Of a DNA stretch of 55,417 bases, positions 1 to 9,621 are shown piece by piece. A program made the position numbers and the translations under genes. This stretch comes from an uncultured Schaedlerella sp. (GTDB lineage Bacteria; Bacillota; Clostridia; Lachnospirales; Lachnospiraceae), in assembly GCA_934435195.1 (NCBI GenBank), contig CAKSAJ010000021.1:1-55417 (forward strand), read 5' to 3'. The notes below the pieces were generated by a model. That model saw only the letters and a list, made by a program, of their open reading frames with translations. It searched no databases and had not been told where the DNA came from. Numbering within the stretch: position 1 is the first letter of the stretch; each line of letters begins with the position of its first letter.

Positions 1-3000
1 TAAACAAGAACCTTATATCCTTTTCCTCGATATTTTGACAAATCCAGTTTTACATTCAGATTTCCTTCGTATGGAGCCGGCTGTCCATCCGCATATACCA
101 ACGTCGGTTCTGCCAAGTAAAGGACCTGCTTATCTGTCTTCTGTGCATATTTCTTAAATGCCTGATAAATGTCGTTCTTCTTGTCAAGCTCATTTAATTG
201 AAGTTTCGTATCTTTATGCATCATACCTTTAACGGTAACACCTCTTGATGCGTTCACTAATTCAACTTCCGTAACAAGCGAAGATAAGATTCTTGGATAC
301 CCCTGATTCTTTGTTGCATTCCATGTCCAATTACACAATTCTTCATTGCCTGCTACCAGAGTATTTAGCTCCTCTTTAAAGGAATTGCTCTTCATTTCAG
401 CCTCTGTTTTCGCTGTTCCCTGCTCTTCATTTCCTGATAATTTATTCAGGTAATATGTATTTTTTACAACTCCTGCTGATTCTTCTTTTGTGCCAAAGAC
501 TGCTCCGGTTGTCCCGCCTTCTATCGCAGTTTGTGCACTATATGCGATTTGAATGGAGCCATTTTTATCCAGCTTTCCAACGATTCCTCCGGCAATTCCA
601 TTTTCCTTTGTTGACAGAGCGCCTATACTCATACAGTTCTCAATCGTTCCGCTGTTTACTACTGCAATTCCTCCAACAATTCCATCTGATGCACTTGCTG
701 TTGCGTTTGCATAGTTCGCAGTATTTCGAATCATACCTTTATTCTCAACTACAACGCCTCCTGCCATTGATGTGCCCTTAACAAATGTAGTTGTCTCACT
801 CAGATCTTTATGCTCATCTGTAAGTCTGTCACTAAACGAACCGCTGAGATTTGATCCACTGATACACTCATCAATCAATCCATAATTGACAATCGCAAAC
901 CCTGCTGCTTTCTCTCCTTCAATGTTCTGATAAAAAGCTCCGAAATTCTTTACACTTCCCCGTGCACCGATCGTATCAAACAGTGCTGCATTTCCATCTG
1001 ATGATTTGATATCAAATCGGTAGACATAATATCCTTGTCCGTCAAATGTACCATTATACGGATTGTCTGCTGAACCGATTGATTCTGTCATTGTTTCACC
1101 GTCTCCGAAAATTGTGTTCATCAGTTTGAAGTTCGCCACCGGATTTTCTTTCACAATTTCAACTGCCTGCTTCAGATCCTCAAAGGTAGTGATTAGGTAA
1201 GTTCCATTCTCATCCGTCTCAATCATATGACCACCTCTGATTGTAATGTTCTTATCCGGCATTGTAAATTCTGCCTCATAATTATCGTTCAGCGAAATAT
1301 TCAATGCACTTGCGTTTTCAACACCTATCTCTACATAGTGAACAGATTTCATCTTGTCCGCTCCGGTAACTTTAATCTTCAGTTTATCACCATAGTGTAC
1401 CTTTGTCAGGTCTGCCGCATTACCATCTTTGTCTGTCACGCTGATTGTTCCCTGCTCTGGCTGCTCAATTGTGATTGCATATTCATTCTCCACAAAAGTA
1501 GCTTTTACCTTCAGATTCTCAGTTGGCATCTTAAAGGTCACAAATTTATCTCGCTCCGTTACCTCTATCTCATTGTCATTCTCACCATAGACTTTCACTC
1601 TGTCGTCAACTAATGACCATCCTTTTTCTGCAAATGCAGATGCAAAGATCAGCTCTCCTTCATTTGCTGTTTTCTTGTTTCCGGAAACCATATCTCTTAC
1701 ATAGACATTTCCATTTCCTTCTATCTCTTTCGAAATGTTGTAATCACCTTCTGGTAAGGCTTCTGCTACAATCACTACATCCTGCCTCGGCATGGTAAAT
1801 GTAAATGGTGTCTCTTCATTACTATCTGAACTCTTTCTTGCTGTCCAGGAATTGATTGGCTCTGCATTTCCACTTTCGTATTCATCTGCTTTGTATACAG
1901 AAATCATTTCATAAGCGGTCCATGCATTCTTACTATAGTGTACTGTAATCGTCTCACCGGACTGTGCAAATTTCACTCCGTTTCCAGTCTCATCTACTAC
2001 ATTAAGTGTAAGATTGTCACTGTTCTTTGTTGTAATCTCGTAAGTGCCTCCCTTGAATGTTGCCTTCAGAACTACATTTTCAGCCGGCATTGTAAATGTT
2101 CCCTTGTTCTTTGTACAATTCAACGTCTTCAATATATTTCCCGCTTCATCACACAGAAGAAGGGATTTACAGGAATCATTCTCTGTCGCTGGAGTAATTG
2201 TATAAGTAACCTCGTCTCCTGCTTTTGCTGAAGTTGTACTTACTTCTATTGTTCCGCTGTTCTCCGGTGTTACAGATGTGCTGACCGAATAACTCTTCTT
2301 TTGCAGAACTGCATAGATTGTCACCTTACCTCTTAAGATATCTTCACTTCCACTAAGTGTAACTACATATCTTCCATCTTCCTGAAGAGTATCTTTTGCA
2401 TCGATCGTCTTGTATGGCTTCAGACTTACGCTGCTCTTAAAAATAAATTTACTGATCTCATAGCCCTTTTCAATCTGATCCGGGTTAAGATAAATTGTTT
2501 CTGTCATTGCAGCTTCACTAATTGCATTGCCCTGTGCGTCCTGGATACTCAGTTCCGCTTTTTCTGCTGGAATCACGTCTGTATCTACATTGATTTTTCC
2601 ACCGTGATTTTCAGATTCCGTCATTGTGACTTCGACGTCTGCAGCCGGCATAATAAATTCTGTACTTACTTTTCCGTCTGCATCTTTTTCACATTCTGTC
2701 TTAAGAATGATATCTCCTGTCGACTCATTTTTAATAACAATCTGAACTTTCTCTGATTCTGTCGTTCCCTCCAGTGTAACCTTCTGTCCGTCTAAGCAAC
2801 GATATACATTCTCATTTTTCGCATAACCGTTTGTCACTTCAAGTGATGCATTTTCCGGTACAGATTCAATTTTCACAGAATGAGCTTCTCTTACTTCCGG
2901 TTCCTCGAAATATGGATAACCATTATTCTGGCTTCCACTCCACTTCCAGGTTTTATATACACCAACTTCTGGATCTTTATAAAGTGTCTTACGATTTAAA

Positions 3001-6000
3001 ACAAAAGATGACGGATCTTCAAGATTGTCATTCAATTTGATTGCAAAGGTTTCAGTTCTCATTCGAGATACCTTCAAACTGTTATCTACTACCGGAACCC
3101 GAATATGATCCGATTTAGAAGGCAGTTCATTATATGTCTCGCTTGGTATATAGGTCTTATCCATATTAGTCAAAAATGGAGAGATATCATATGCTTTAAC
3201 ATTATCTTCACTTGTCCAGCCTGCAAATCCATCCTGTACATAACAATTCCAGACATATCCTCTTTGATCAATCTGGCTTCCCTGGGTTACACATCCTCCA
3301 TTAATTCCACCAACCTGATTCGTTGCATTTCTGCTTTGATCTGAAATTTCAATTTTGCCTGCAAAGTAGCAGTTCTCGATTGCACCTCTACATGTACCGG
3401 AAATTCCGCCTGCATAGTTTTTATTTGTTCCAGTGCAGATTAAAGTTGCATTTACTCCACAGTTCTCAATTACCGCTCCTCCTGCTGATGAACCAGTAAC
3501 ATCCGGGGCATCTAAGGATCCTGTAATTCCTCCAATCTCGCTTCCATATACTACAGACTGTCCGGTTACCTTGCAGTTCAAAATTGCTGTATTGTTGTCT
3601 ATGTAACGTGAAAAGGTACCCGCAAGCCCAGTGCTCTCATTACTTCCAACTGTCACATCTTCTAATTCCAGATTCTTAATCACAGCATTCATACTGCTGG
3701 AAAACAACCCAGATTTTAGTTTCAAACCTGTCACCTTGTGACCACCGCCATTCAGTACACCGGCAAACTGATATATATCTCTCAAATCTTCTGTCGTAGC
3801 TGTATCAGGTGCAACAATATCCTCTGTGATCAGATAAGATGCTTCGCAATAATTTCCACCACCACTTCCCATTTTATCCCAGTAGAAACACATGGTTTCA
3901 TAGTCAGGAATCAGATAATCATACTGTTTATCATCAATCTGCTCTTCCTTTTCTCCTACATTCTCTACGACTACCTCAAAATCCTTGGCATCCACTTGGA
4001 AGCTATAAATATACTGCTCTCCATCTTTTGTCTCTGTCAGTACATTTCCATTATATGATACCTTCGGAACAGCGCCTTCATACGTCGCATCTACAACAAG
4101 CTTATAGCTACACAATTCGCTGGCTGTAAAGCTTACTTGCCCATTTGTTACATCATTGAGAATCTCTGTTTCTTCCTCTGATTTAATTTCTGCAAGCTTT
4201 CCTTTCAATCCGGCATCTACACGAAGTGTTCCGGTATAAGTAGCAAACGTATCGGAATCAAACGCCACCTCTACACCCACATTTTGTGCCGGCATAATGA
4301 ATGTAATTGACTGGAATCCAAGATTCTCCTGTGTTGTCTCACACTGGCTCAATATCTCATCACCGGAGCCTTTCCTCTTCACTGAATAGCTATCCATCCA
4401 GCTTCCTTCCTCCGGCTTTACAATTAAGGTTACTTTCTCGCCTGCTTTCGAATAGATTTTTGAAGCTGTTTCACCATTTTCTGTTGTTACTGTACCATTT
4501 GCTGTCTTTTTCAGATATGTTGTGCTGACAGCAACTTCATAATTACCATCTTTTTTCTCAAACTCTCCAGCAATTAACACATCCTCTTCCGGCATGATAA
4601 AGGAGACTCCCTCATCCTCCATTCTTACACGGACGTGTGTTCCAGACTCTTTACAATTCACCTGGATATTTGAGCAGTAATAACTGTCTGTGCTCGCTAT
4701 ACCTTTCACATATACACGTTCTCCAGCATGATATGCAGCTTCATTTGTACTATATTCCAGTGTCTGTCCATTCTCATCTGCAAATGACAACTCGCCATCC
4801 TTCGCGTTCTTCAAGGTTGCCATATAACCGTTCTCGAGATCTGCACTAATCGTAATATTGCTCTCCGGCATTGCAAACGTATATGTCTTCGCTTCTTCCG
4901 GCAGTCCCGCCTGGTTGCTATCCATTTCCGTAACTGCCACATCAGTCAAAACAACACCATCTTTGTTTGTAATTGTGAGTCCTTTGGCAATCTGGTTTCC
5001 CTCCGGCCATACGACTACCTTCACTTCACTTCCTGCCCCGTTTACCTGCTGTTCAATTCCAGGCATACCTGCGAACTGAAGATTCTTTACTCCTGTTTCC
5101 GGCTGATTTAATTCTGCCAGATAGGTTGCTGGGGTTGTATTTTCTTTTGTCTTTATTTCAATTTTTGAATTTCTATACAACATTGGGAAAGAAGCCAGTA
5201 CATGGTATCCACTATTGTCTTCATCTCGGAAGCTTGTAAAATCCTTTGTGTCATTTTCACTCACATAGGTATCCATAACTGCCCAAGATTCTTCTCCCAC
5301 ATCTGCTGACACTTCACCTTTCAGTTCTGCAGAACTGATTTCTTTTGTCGTATCATTGATACTTACCTTAATTGTGATACGATCTCCTGCTGCTATCGTA
5401 TAATTTCCATCTTTATCTCCTCTTACTACTGTTGGATTTCCAGAATTATTTGTCTTGTCAAGATTTTCTACCTTTACTGACACACCACTAACCGGAGGGA
5501 TACTTAAAGTTAATGGAATCTCAGTTTCTTCTTTCTGTTTCATAATCAAACCTATCGGTTTATTTTGCAAGTGTTCGTCAACAACATCATCTTCAAGATC
5601 AATTTCCTTCATTGCATTTTTCGGTGTCTGGCTTTGAACAGACTCCAGTTCATACACATACAATATCATATCCCCATAGGGATTTGCCGACCATTTACGA
5701 TGTCTCGTAATTCCATAAAATGGCTGAATTAACACATCTGTTTTGTTTTTTTCATTCCACTCATACGGATAGACCAGATTTGGAACTTGTTCTGTCGTTC
5801 TCAGATAATCCCACAACTTTTCTCCCGCCTGACTGCTATATGAATTATACTTTGTAAGATCTCCAAGCTCCCCTGAATCGTATATCAGTTCAAACCCCTC
5901 CCAGGCGCCTTTTCCATAGTTCAAATTAAGATAATCGTCGGATGTCTCTGTTTCGGTACCTCCGAGAGGTTTTCGATTCTCTACCAGCATATCTCCAAGC

Positions 6001-7169
6001 GTAAGATTCTCATTTCCTGCCCCCTCTGTGTAGATTGCATAAGTCGCACCATTTGTGAGCTTCAAAATCGAATATCCCATTGTTTCCTTTGTCTTTTTGA
6101 TATCATCTAGCGAGTAGATGTAACCCATCGTCACCTTCGTGGGAACCATATCATAAGATCTCATATAGGTATCTATCTTCAGATCATTCCTGGCTTCATA
6201 AGATATCTGATTGATCAGATTTCCCGCTCTGTTTTTGGCCTTTTCGAATCTTTTCCACTGATTTTCTATCTTTTTCTCTTTATCCGAACGAGTAAGACTC
6301 TTATCTGTATTAATCTCATTTACACGCATAATTGTATAAATCTGTACAGACTGCAGATAATAATAGATCTGATACGCCTGTTTATTCAGATTCGAACGTA
6401 ATGCCTCGTACATCATCGGCTGTGACGCAACTGTTCCCTTATAATACTCTGCAATTGCTCCCAGATACGTCATTTTTACTAAATCGTCTCCAGCAGAAGA
6501 CTTCCACGTTCCTTCTTCCTCAATTTCATCTGACAACACATACTTACTGGTTGCATGACCATACTTAATGATGTCATCAATAATATCGTCCTCTTTTGAA
6601 CCCTCTGTTTTCTTCATCTTGTTATAGAAGTCCTGCACCTCGTCGTAATAGCTCTCCATCTGATTATAATTCTCCGTTGTCGGATTCTCAGCGTATGCTT
6701 TTGCTGCCTTGACCAGATTACTGTAGTTTTTCACCGGAGATTCATACAAAGCTTGAAATTCCGCCATGGTATCAAGCTGACTTTGGACATTCAACTTATC
6801 CAGTTTAGTTTCTATATGATTCAATTGTTCATTAATAGCAACAATCTCCGTCTCTATATCCTCTAATGTATCCAGGATCTCCTCACACATTTCTTCAACT
6901 TCATCCAGCTTATTTTCCTCTGGAGATTTTATAAGTCTAAGAACTACATTGATGGTCGGACTCTCTCCGTCCAATTCATCCGAAGCAGCCTCTAGTCCAT
7001 AACAAATCGCCCTCTCTACATAATCTTTAGTCGCTTCAAAAATCCATTCCGTAGCGATACCTGCCTGCACTTCCTGCTTTGGCACCAATGTTATACTTGT
7101 CACTACCATCAGTGTCGCCAAAAACAGCGCTGTCAATCTTTTTCCCCTTTTCCATCGATGTCTCTTCAT
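1..7169 (-). CDS. Giant secreted surface protein with InlB_B-like and GLUG repeats (3' end cut by window edge)
   Basis: Reading the minus strand from the ATG at 7169 gives an open frame to the window edge, about 2389 codons with no stop, so the C-terminus (anchor, if any) is outside. A GGAGGAAGG site precedes the ATG. Residues 1-38 form a signal peptide (basic start, hydrophobic core, VQA cleavage motif). Residues about 40-330 are charged and helical, probably coiled coil. From about residue 765 there are repeated Thr/Ile-Met-Pro motifs (AMPESN, IMPEEDV, IMPAQNV, IMPAADV, TMPAENV, TMPRQDV, KMPTENL, TMPDKNI), typical of divergent InlB B-repeat modules. Two Gly-rich GLUG-like blocks (VGGINGG, AGGISG near residues 1140-1300; IVGGIAV, AGGIVGK near 2130-2200) resemble those of IgA-protease-type surface proteins. 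No catalytic motif was seen, so adhesion or surface binding is inference. Confidence 0.85.
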   Translation of the reverse strand, partial: MKRHRWKRGKRLTALFLATLMVVTSITLVPKQEVQAGIATEWIFEATKDYVERAICYGLEAASDELDGESPTINVVLRLIKSPEENKLDEVEEMCEEILDTLEDIETEIVAINEQLNHIETKLDKLNVQSQLDTMAEFQALYESPVKNYSNLVKAAKAYAENPTTENYNQMESYYDEVQDFYNKMKKTEGSKEDDIIDDIIKYGHATSKYVLSDEIEEEGTWKSSAGDDLVKMTYLGAIAEYYKGTVASQPMMYEALRSNLNKQAYQIYYYLQSVQIYTIMRVNEINTDKSLTRSDKEKKIENQWKRFEKAKNRAGNLINQISYEARNDLKIDTYMRSYDMVPTKVTMGYIYSLDDIKKTKETMGYSILKLTNGATYAIYTEGAGNENLTLGDMLVENRKPLGGTETETSDDYLNLNYGKGAWEGFELIYDSGELGDLTKYNSYSSQAGEKLWDYLRTTEQVPNLVYPYEWNEKNKTDVLIQPFYGITRHRKWSANPYGDMILYVYELESVQSQTPKNAMKEIDLEDDVVDEHLQNKPIGLIMKQKEETEIPLTLSIPPVSGVSVKVENLDKTNNSGNPTVVRGDKDGNYTIAAGDRITIKVSINDTTKEISSAELKGEVSADVGEESWAVMDTYVSENDTKDFTSFRDEDNSGYHVLASFPMLYRNSKIEIKTKENTTPATYLAELNQPETGVKNLQFAGMPGIEQQVNGAGSEVKVVVWPEGNQIAKGLTITNKDGVVLTDVAVTEMDSNQAGLPEEAKTYTFAMPESNITISADLENGYMATLKNAKDGELSFADENGQTLEYSTNEAAYHAGERVYVKGIASTDSYYCSNIQVNCKESGTHVRVRMEDEGVSFIMPEEDVLIAGEFEKKDGNYEVAVSTTYLKKTANGTVTTENGETASKIYSKAGEKVTLIVKPEEGSWMDSYSVKRKGSGDEILSQCETTQENLGFQSITFIMPAQNVGVEVAFDSDTFATYTGTLRVDAGLKGKLAEIKSEEETEILNDVTNGQVSFTASELCSYKLVVDATYEGAVPKVSYNGNVLTETKDGEQYIYSFQVDAKDFEVVVENVGEKEEQIDDKQYDYLIPDYETMCFYWDKMGSGGGNYCEASYLITEDIVAPDTATTEDLRDIYQFAGVLNGGGHKVTGLKLKSGLFSSSMNAVIKNLELEDVTVGSNESTGLAGTFSRYIDNNTAILNCKVTGQSVVYGSEIGGITGSLDAPDVTGSSAGGAVIENCGVNATLICTGTNKNYAGGISGTCRGAIENCYFAGKIEISDQSRNATNQVGGINGGCVTQGSQIDQRGYVWNCYVQDGFAGWTSEDNVKAYDISPFLTNMDKTYIPSETYNELPSKSDHIRVPVVDNSLKVSRMRTETFAIKLNDNLEDPSSFVLNRKTLYKDPEVGVYKTWKWSGSQNNGYPYFEEPEVREAHSVKIESVPENASLEVTNGYAKNENVYRCLDGQKVTLEGTTESEKVQIVIKNESTGDIILKTECEKDADGKVSTEFIMPAADVEVTMTESENHGGKINVDTDVIPAEKAELSIQDAQGNAISEAAMTETIYLNPDQIEKGYEISKFIFKSSVSLKPYKTIDAKDTLQEDGRYVVTLSGSEDILRGKVTIYAVLQKKSYSVSTSVTPENSGTIEVSTTSAKAGDEVTYTITPATENDSCKSLLLCDEAGNILKTLNCTKNKGTFTMPAENVVLKATFKGGTYEITTKNSDNLTLNVVDETGNGVKFAQSGETITVHYSKNAWTAYEMISVYKADEYESGNAEPINSWTARKSSDSNEETPFTFTMPRQDVVIVAEALPEGDYNISKEIEGNGNVYVRDMVSGNKKTANEGELIFASAFAEKGWSLVDDRVKVYGENDNEIEVTERDKFVTFKMPTENLKVKATFVENEYAITIEQPEQGTISVTDKDGNAADLTKVHYGDKLKIKVTGADKMKSVHYVEIGVENASALNISLNDNYEAEFTMPDKNITIRGGHMIETDENGTYLITTFEDLKQAVEIVKENPVANFKLMNTIFGDGETMTESIGSADNPYNGTFDGQGYYVYRFDIKSSDGNAALFDTIGARGSVKNFGAFYQNIEGEKAAGFAIVNYGLIDECISGSNLSGSFSDRLTDEHKDLSETTTFVKGTSMAGGVVVENKGMIRNTANYANATASASDGIVGGIAVVNSGTIENCMSIGALSTKENGIAGGIVGKLDKNGSIQIAYSAQTAIEGGTTGAVFGTKEESAGVVKNTYYLNKLSGNEEQGTAKTEAEMKSNSFKEELNTLVAGNEELCNWTWNATKNQGYPRILSSLVTEVELVNASRGVTVKGMMHKDTKLQLNELDKKNDIYQAFKKYAQKTDKQVLYLAEPTLVYADGQPAPYEGNLNVKLDLSKYRGKGYKVLV

Positions 7170-7210
7170 AGCCTTCCTCCTTCGATCTTCTGTAAAACTT
7201 TATGCTTCAT
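7166..7210 (-). CDS. 14-aa leader ORF coupled to the giant surface protein
   Basis: The ORF MKHKVLQKIEGGRL starts at 7210 behind a GAGGAGAAAG ribosome site. It stops at TGA overlapping the ATG of the surface-protein gene (ATGA). The surface-protein ribosome site (GGAGGAAGG) lies inside the leader, coding GGR. The arrangement suggests translational coupling. The sequence shows no run of regulatory codons, so classical attenuation is not supported. Confidence 0.55.
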   Translation of the reverse strand: MKHKVLQKIEGGRL

Positions 7211-7251
7211 AGGCTTTCTCCTCTTCTCTTATACAGTTTTTTCATTCTTTA

Positions 7252-7280
7252 ATAATATCACATACGCAGTTAATCAGCAA
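7252..7280 (-). promoter_or_regulatory. Sigma-A type promoter for the surface protein
   Basis: On the minus strand, TTGCTG (7280-7275), a 17-nt spacer and TATTAT (7257-7252) fit a housekeeping promoter. It lies about 40 nt before the leader ORF. The remaining 7281-7390 is AT-rich with no gene seen. Confidence 0.55.
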
Positions 7281-7390
7281 TCTCTTTTGCTCAAACATGT
7301 GTTTTTATTTGATTTTTCTTCGATAAACCGTGATAAACTTTAATTAAAGTTCATTTAATTGCATTTCTTATTGCGTTTTAATTGTTCCTA

Positions 7391-7419
7391 TTGTATTTTC
7401 AAAACAACTATAGTAATAT
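7391..7419 (+). promoter_or_regulatory. Weak candidate promoter for the LytTR-PAS gene
   Basis: TTGTAT, a 17-nt spacer and TAATAT lie about 30 nt before the start codon, on the opposite strand to the surface-protein promoter. The match to consensus is partial. Confidence 0.35.
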
Positions 7420-7448
7420 AGAATTATCACAATAAAGGAAGGTCTCAT

Positions 7449-8156
7449 ATGCGTTATAATGTTCCACTATATTTCGAACGAAAGAATATCAAAAGTTCAG
7501 ATATTCTTTACCTTACCAGACAGAATCCTCACACAATCATTACGTTTTCCTCGGGAGAAAGCATTTCGACTACAATCCCGATAAAAGAACTTATGCTCTA
7601 CTTGCCGGAAGAAGATTTTCTAAATATCTCAAAGGGCATTGTTCTTCGAAAAAATCAAATTGTTCATATATCCGATGAAGGACTTTATACAATGACGGAT
7701 GGTGCTGTCTTTCAAGGAAGAAAACGTAATCTGAGTCAGCACAAACAAATCCGTAAGGCACTTGGTTTAAATGCGCAGAACTTTTCGGAGGTTTCAGAAG
7801 ACAGCTCTCTTCAATTATTTGATAACTGTAGCTTTCTCAATGATATGCCACTTGCTTTTTGTATTATTGAGCTTGTATTTGATGCGAATGGACATGGTGT
7901 AGACTTTGTATTTCGTTACTGCAATGATGAAATGGCTGTTGTTGAGGGCGTTCCCGTTTCAGAAATGTTGAATCGTTCTTTTTATGAAGTCTTTGAAAAT
8001 GGGGATAAAAAATGGCTTGTCACTTATGCTGATGTAGCATTAAACGGCAATAAACATATCCTGCAGGATTATAGTCCGGAAATCGACAAGACTCTGACCA
8101 TCTACTGTTTTCAACCTGCTCCGGGATATTGTGCATGTGTGTTGATTCCGTCTTAA
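7449..8156 (+). CDS. LytTR DNA-binding domain fused to a PAS-like domain
   Basis: A 235-aa protein with an AAGGAAGG ribosome site before its ATG. Residues about 1-100 look like a LytTR domain: an N-terminal beta strand, DILYLTRQNPHTIITFSSG, and the typical FLNISKGIVLRKNQIVHI segment that matches the 'F.RIHRS..VN...I' core of LytTR proteins. Residues about 128-235 (FCIIELVFDANGHGVDF, FRYCNDEMA, FYEVF) look like a PAS sensor fold. LytTR is usually at the C-terminus behind a receiver domain. Here it is N-terminal with no receiver, so a one-component regulator sensing through PAS is likely. It is divergent from the giant surface-protein gene, a plausible but unproven target. Confidence 0.75.
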   Translation: MRYNVPLYFERKNIKSSDILYLTRQNPHTIITFSSGESISTTIPIKELMLYLPEEDFLNISKGIVLRKNQIVHISDEGLYTMTDGAVFQGRKRNLSQHKQIRKALGLNAQNFSEVSEDSSLQLFDNCSFLNDMPLAFCIIELVFDANGHGVDFVFRYCNDEMAVVEGVPVSEMLNRSFYEVFENGDKKWLVTYADVALNGNKHILQDYSPEIDKTLTIYCFQPAPGYCACVLIPS

Positions 8157-8208
8157 TTTTCTGCTATTTGGCGTATGCGATTACAAAACTATTTTTCTGT
8201 AATCAAAG

Positions 8209-8266
8209 AGGCTGTGATTTCAAAATGTGTTCCTTACATCCTGAAATCACAGCCTTTTCTATTTTG
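8209..8266 (+). terminator. Rho-independent terminator after the LytTR-PAS gene
   Basis: A perfect 14-bp stem, AGGCTGTGATTTCA (8209-8222) with TGAAATCACAGCCT (8242-8255), is followed by TTTTCTATTTT. The minus side lacks a good U-run. Confidence 0.85.
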
Positions 8267-8274
8267 CTCTACTC

Positions 8275-9513
8275 TTATTCTTTTTTTCCTTCTATAATTG
8301 ATACTCCCTTACTGCCCGCGGCTGCCGCCACAAATATCCAGACGAACCATTTCACCGGATAACACAAAAACAAAAGCATCGTAACTGCCAATGGTTTTTT
8401 CATCGTTCCACCGAGCAATGCTGCCGTAACAATTGCTGTCGCAAACACCATATGACTCTCGACATTTCCGCAGAGCAGCATTGCAATACCATATCCCATG
8501 CATACTCCTGCAAAAATGATTGGGAAGAAATGTCCTCCTTTTAATCCTGACTGTATACAAAGATTTGTAAGCAGAATTTTCAAAAATGCAACTCCGATCA
8601 ATGCAAGCGGGAGATAATTCATATACTCTTTCATAAGTATGCCCATCTGCTCTTCTCCCGAAAACATCACTGCCGGAATCAACGTACCGCATACACCAAG
8701 AATTAAGCCTGCTAATGTTTCCCTTAAGACTGCAGGTATTTTTTTCGTTGCTGTTTGCATAAGCTGATGTGTCTTTTCATAAAATACTGCCAAAATACAA
8801 CCGCAAATGATATATATAAGCATCAATAGATAGTCGATTCTTCCAACTTCAACTACTGAAAAAGCCGGGAAACCGGAAAGACCCGCTCCAAACAGTGCGG
8901 ATAAACCGGCATAAACTCCTGTTGCCGCTGCCAGTGCGATACCATAAATAAATACTTTCGAAGTACCTGACATTTCTAATATTGCTTCCTCCGACTCGCT
9001 CTCTTCTACCTCGAAAATTCCGAACAGCGGTGCATGGAATAACACACTCAAAGACGCTGCCACTCCGACCTGAGAATACTCCTTTGTATGCTGCTTCGCA
9101 AACTTCAGATTGTCTCCCGCCCAATAGCACAGACCGACGATAATCCCTGTAAGACCGGCTTCCGGACCAATACTACTTCCTATCAAAAGCGGAAGCAATG
9201 CTGCGATTATCATAACCAGCATATTTTTATATTCATAATGCTTTTCTTTTTTCACCTTCCCCATTACGGTTTCCATTTCTTCCGGGTAGTCTCCGTATTT
9301 TTTACGGAAAAGCCCGATAATTGCTGCTCCTATCGTACACACAGCAATCGTATAAAATGGAATTGAAACCCTGCCCGGAATCCATTCCCATATCACTTCC
9401 GTTCCAACTGCCAGAACTTTTAAAAGCGCCCATACCAGTCCGCCGGCAAATGCGCCGATAATTGCACAAAACAGCCAAAGCTCTAATTGATTTTTCACCT
9501 TTGTATTCTTCAT
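8275..9513 (-). CDS. ClC-family chloride channel or antiporter
   Basis: Integral membrane protein of 412 aa with about ten hydrophobic segments. The motifs GSSIGPEAGLTG (in the place of the ClC GREGP filter loop, with its gating Glu) and GLKGGHFFPIIFAG (the GxFxP loop) identify the voltage-gated chloride channel family. The frame is open upstream to 9615, but that extension is translated from a tandem repeat. The ATG at 9513 has its own GGGAGAAG site and is chosen as start. Such proteins move chloride or fluoride across the membrane, often with proton exchange; which ion applies here cannot be told. It reads alone between a terminator and the acyltransferase gene. Confidence 0.88.
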   Translation of the reverse strand: MKNTKVKNQLELWLFCAIIGAFAGGLVWALLKVLAVGTEVIWEWIPGRVSIPFYTIAVCTIGAAIIGLFRKKYGDYPEEMETVMGKVKKEKHYEYKNMLVMIIAALLPLLIGSSIGPEAGLTGIIVGLCYWAGDNLKFAKQHTKEYSQVGVAASLSVLFHAPLFGIFEVEESESEEAILEMSGTSKVFIYGIALAAATGVYAGLSALFGAGLSGFPAFSVVEVGRIDYLLMLIYIICGCILAVFYEKTHQLMQTATKKIPAVLRETLAGLILGVCGTLIPAVMFSGEEQMGILMKEYMNYLPLALIGVAFLKILLTNLCIQSGLKGGHFFPIIFAGVCMGYGIAMLLCGNVESHMVFATAIVTAALLGGTMKKPLAVTMLLFLCYPVKWFVWIFVAAAAGSKGVSIIEGKKE

Positions 9514-9560
9514 AATTCTTCTCCCATTCTTACGCTTTATCTTCCAGTTCTTCCATAGAA

Positions 9561-9621
9561 AGCCACTTAACCCCGTCCCTAAAGGTCTAAAAAAGCCACT
9601 TAACCCCGTCCCCAAAGGTCT
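9561..9621 (-). repeat. Tandem 28-bp REP-like repeat, two copies
   Basis: Copies at 9561-9588 and 9594-9621 differ at one base and are separated by AAAAA (33-bp period). On the minus strand each carries GGGACGGGGTTAAGTGGCT. The first copy met on the minus strand encodes the last residues and stop of the acyltransferase. No third copy was noticed in the window. The G-rich form resembles REP-type intergenic repeats; that classification is inference. Confidence 0.7.

Noticed and set aside
455..6568. Many plus-strand open frames of 60-130 codons
   Set aside because: They are antisense shadows of the giant minus-strand surface-protein gene; none has a ribosome site or recognisable domain.
9514..9615. 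Longer start for the ClC gene
   Set aside because: The extra 34 codons are translated REP-like repeat and lack a ribosome site; the ATG at 9513 has one.
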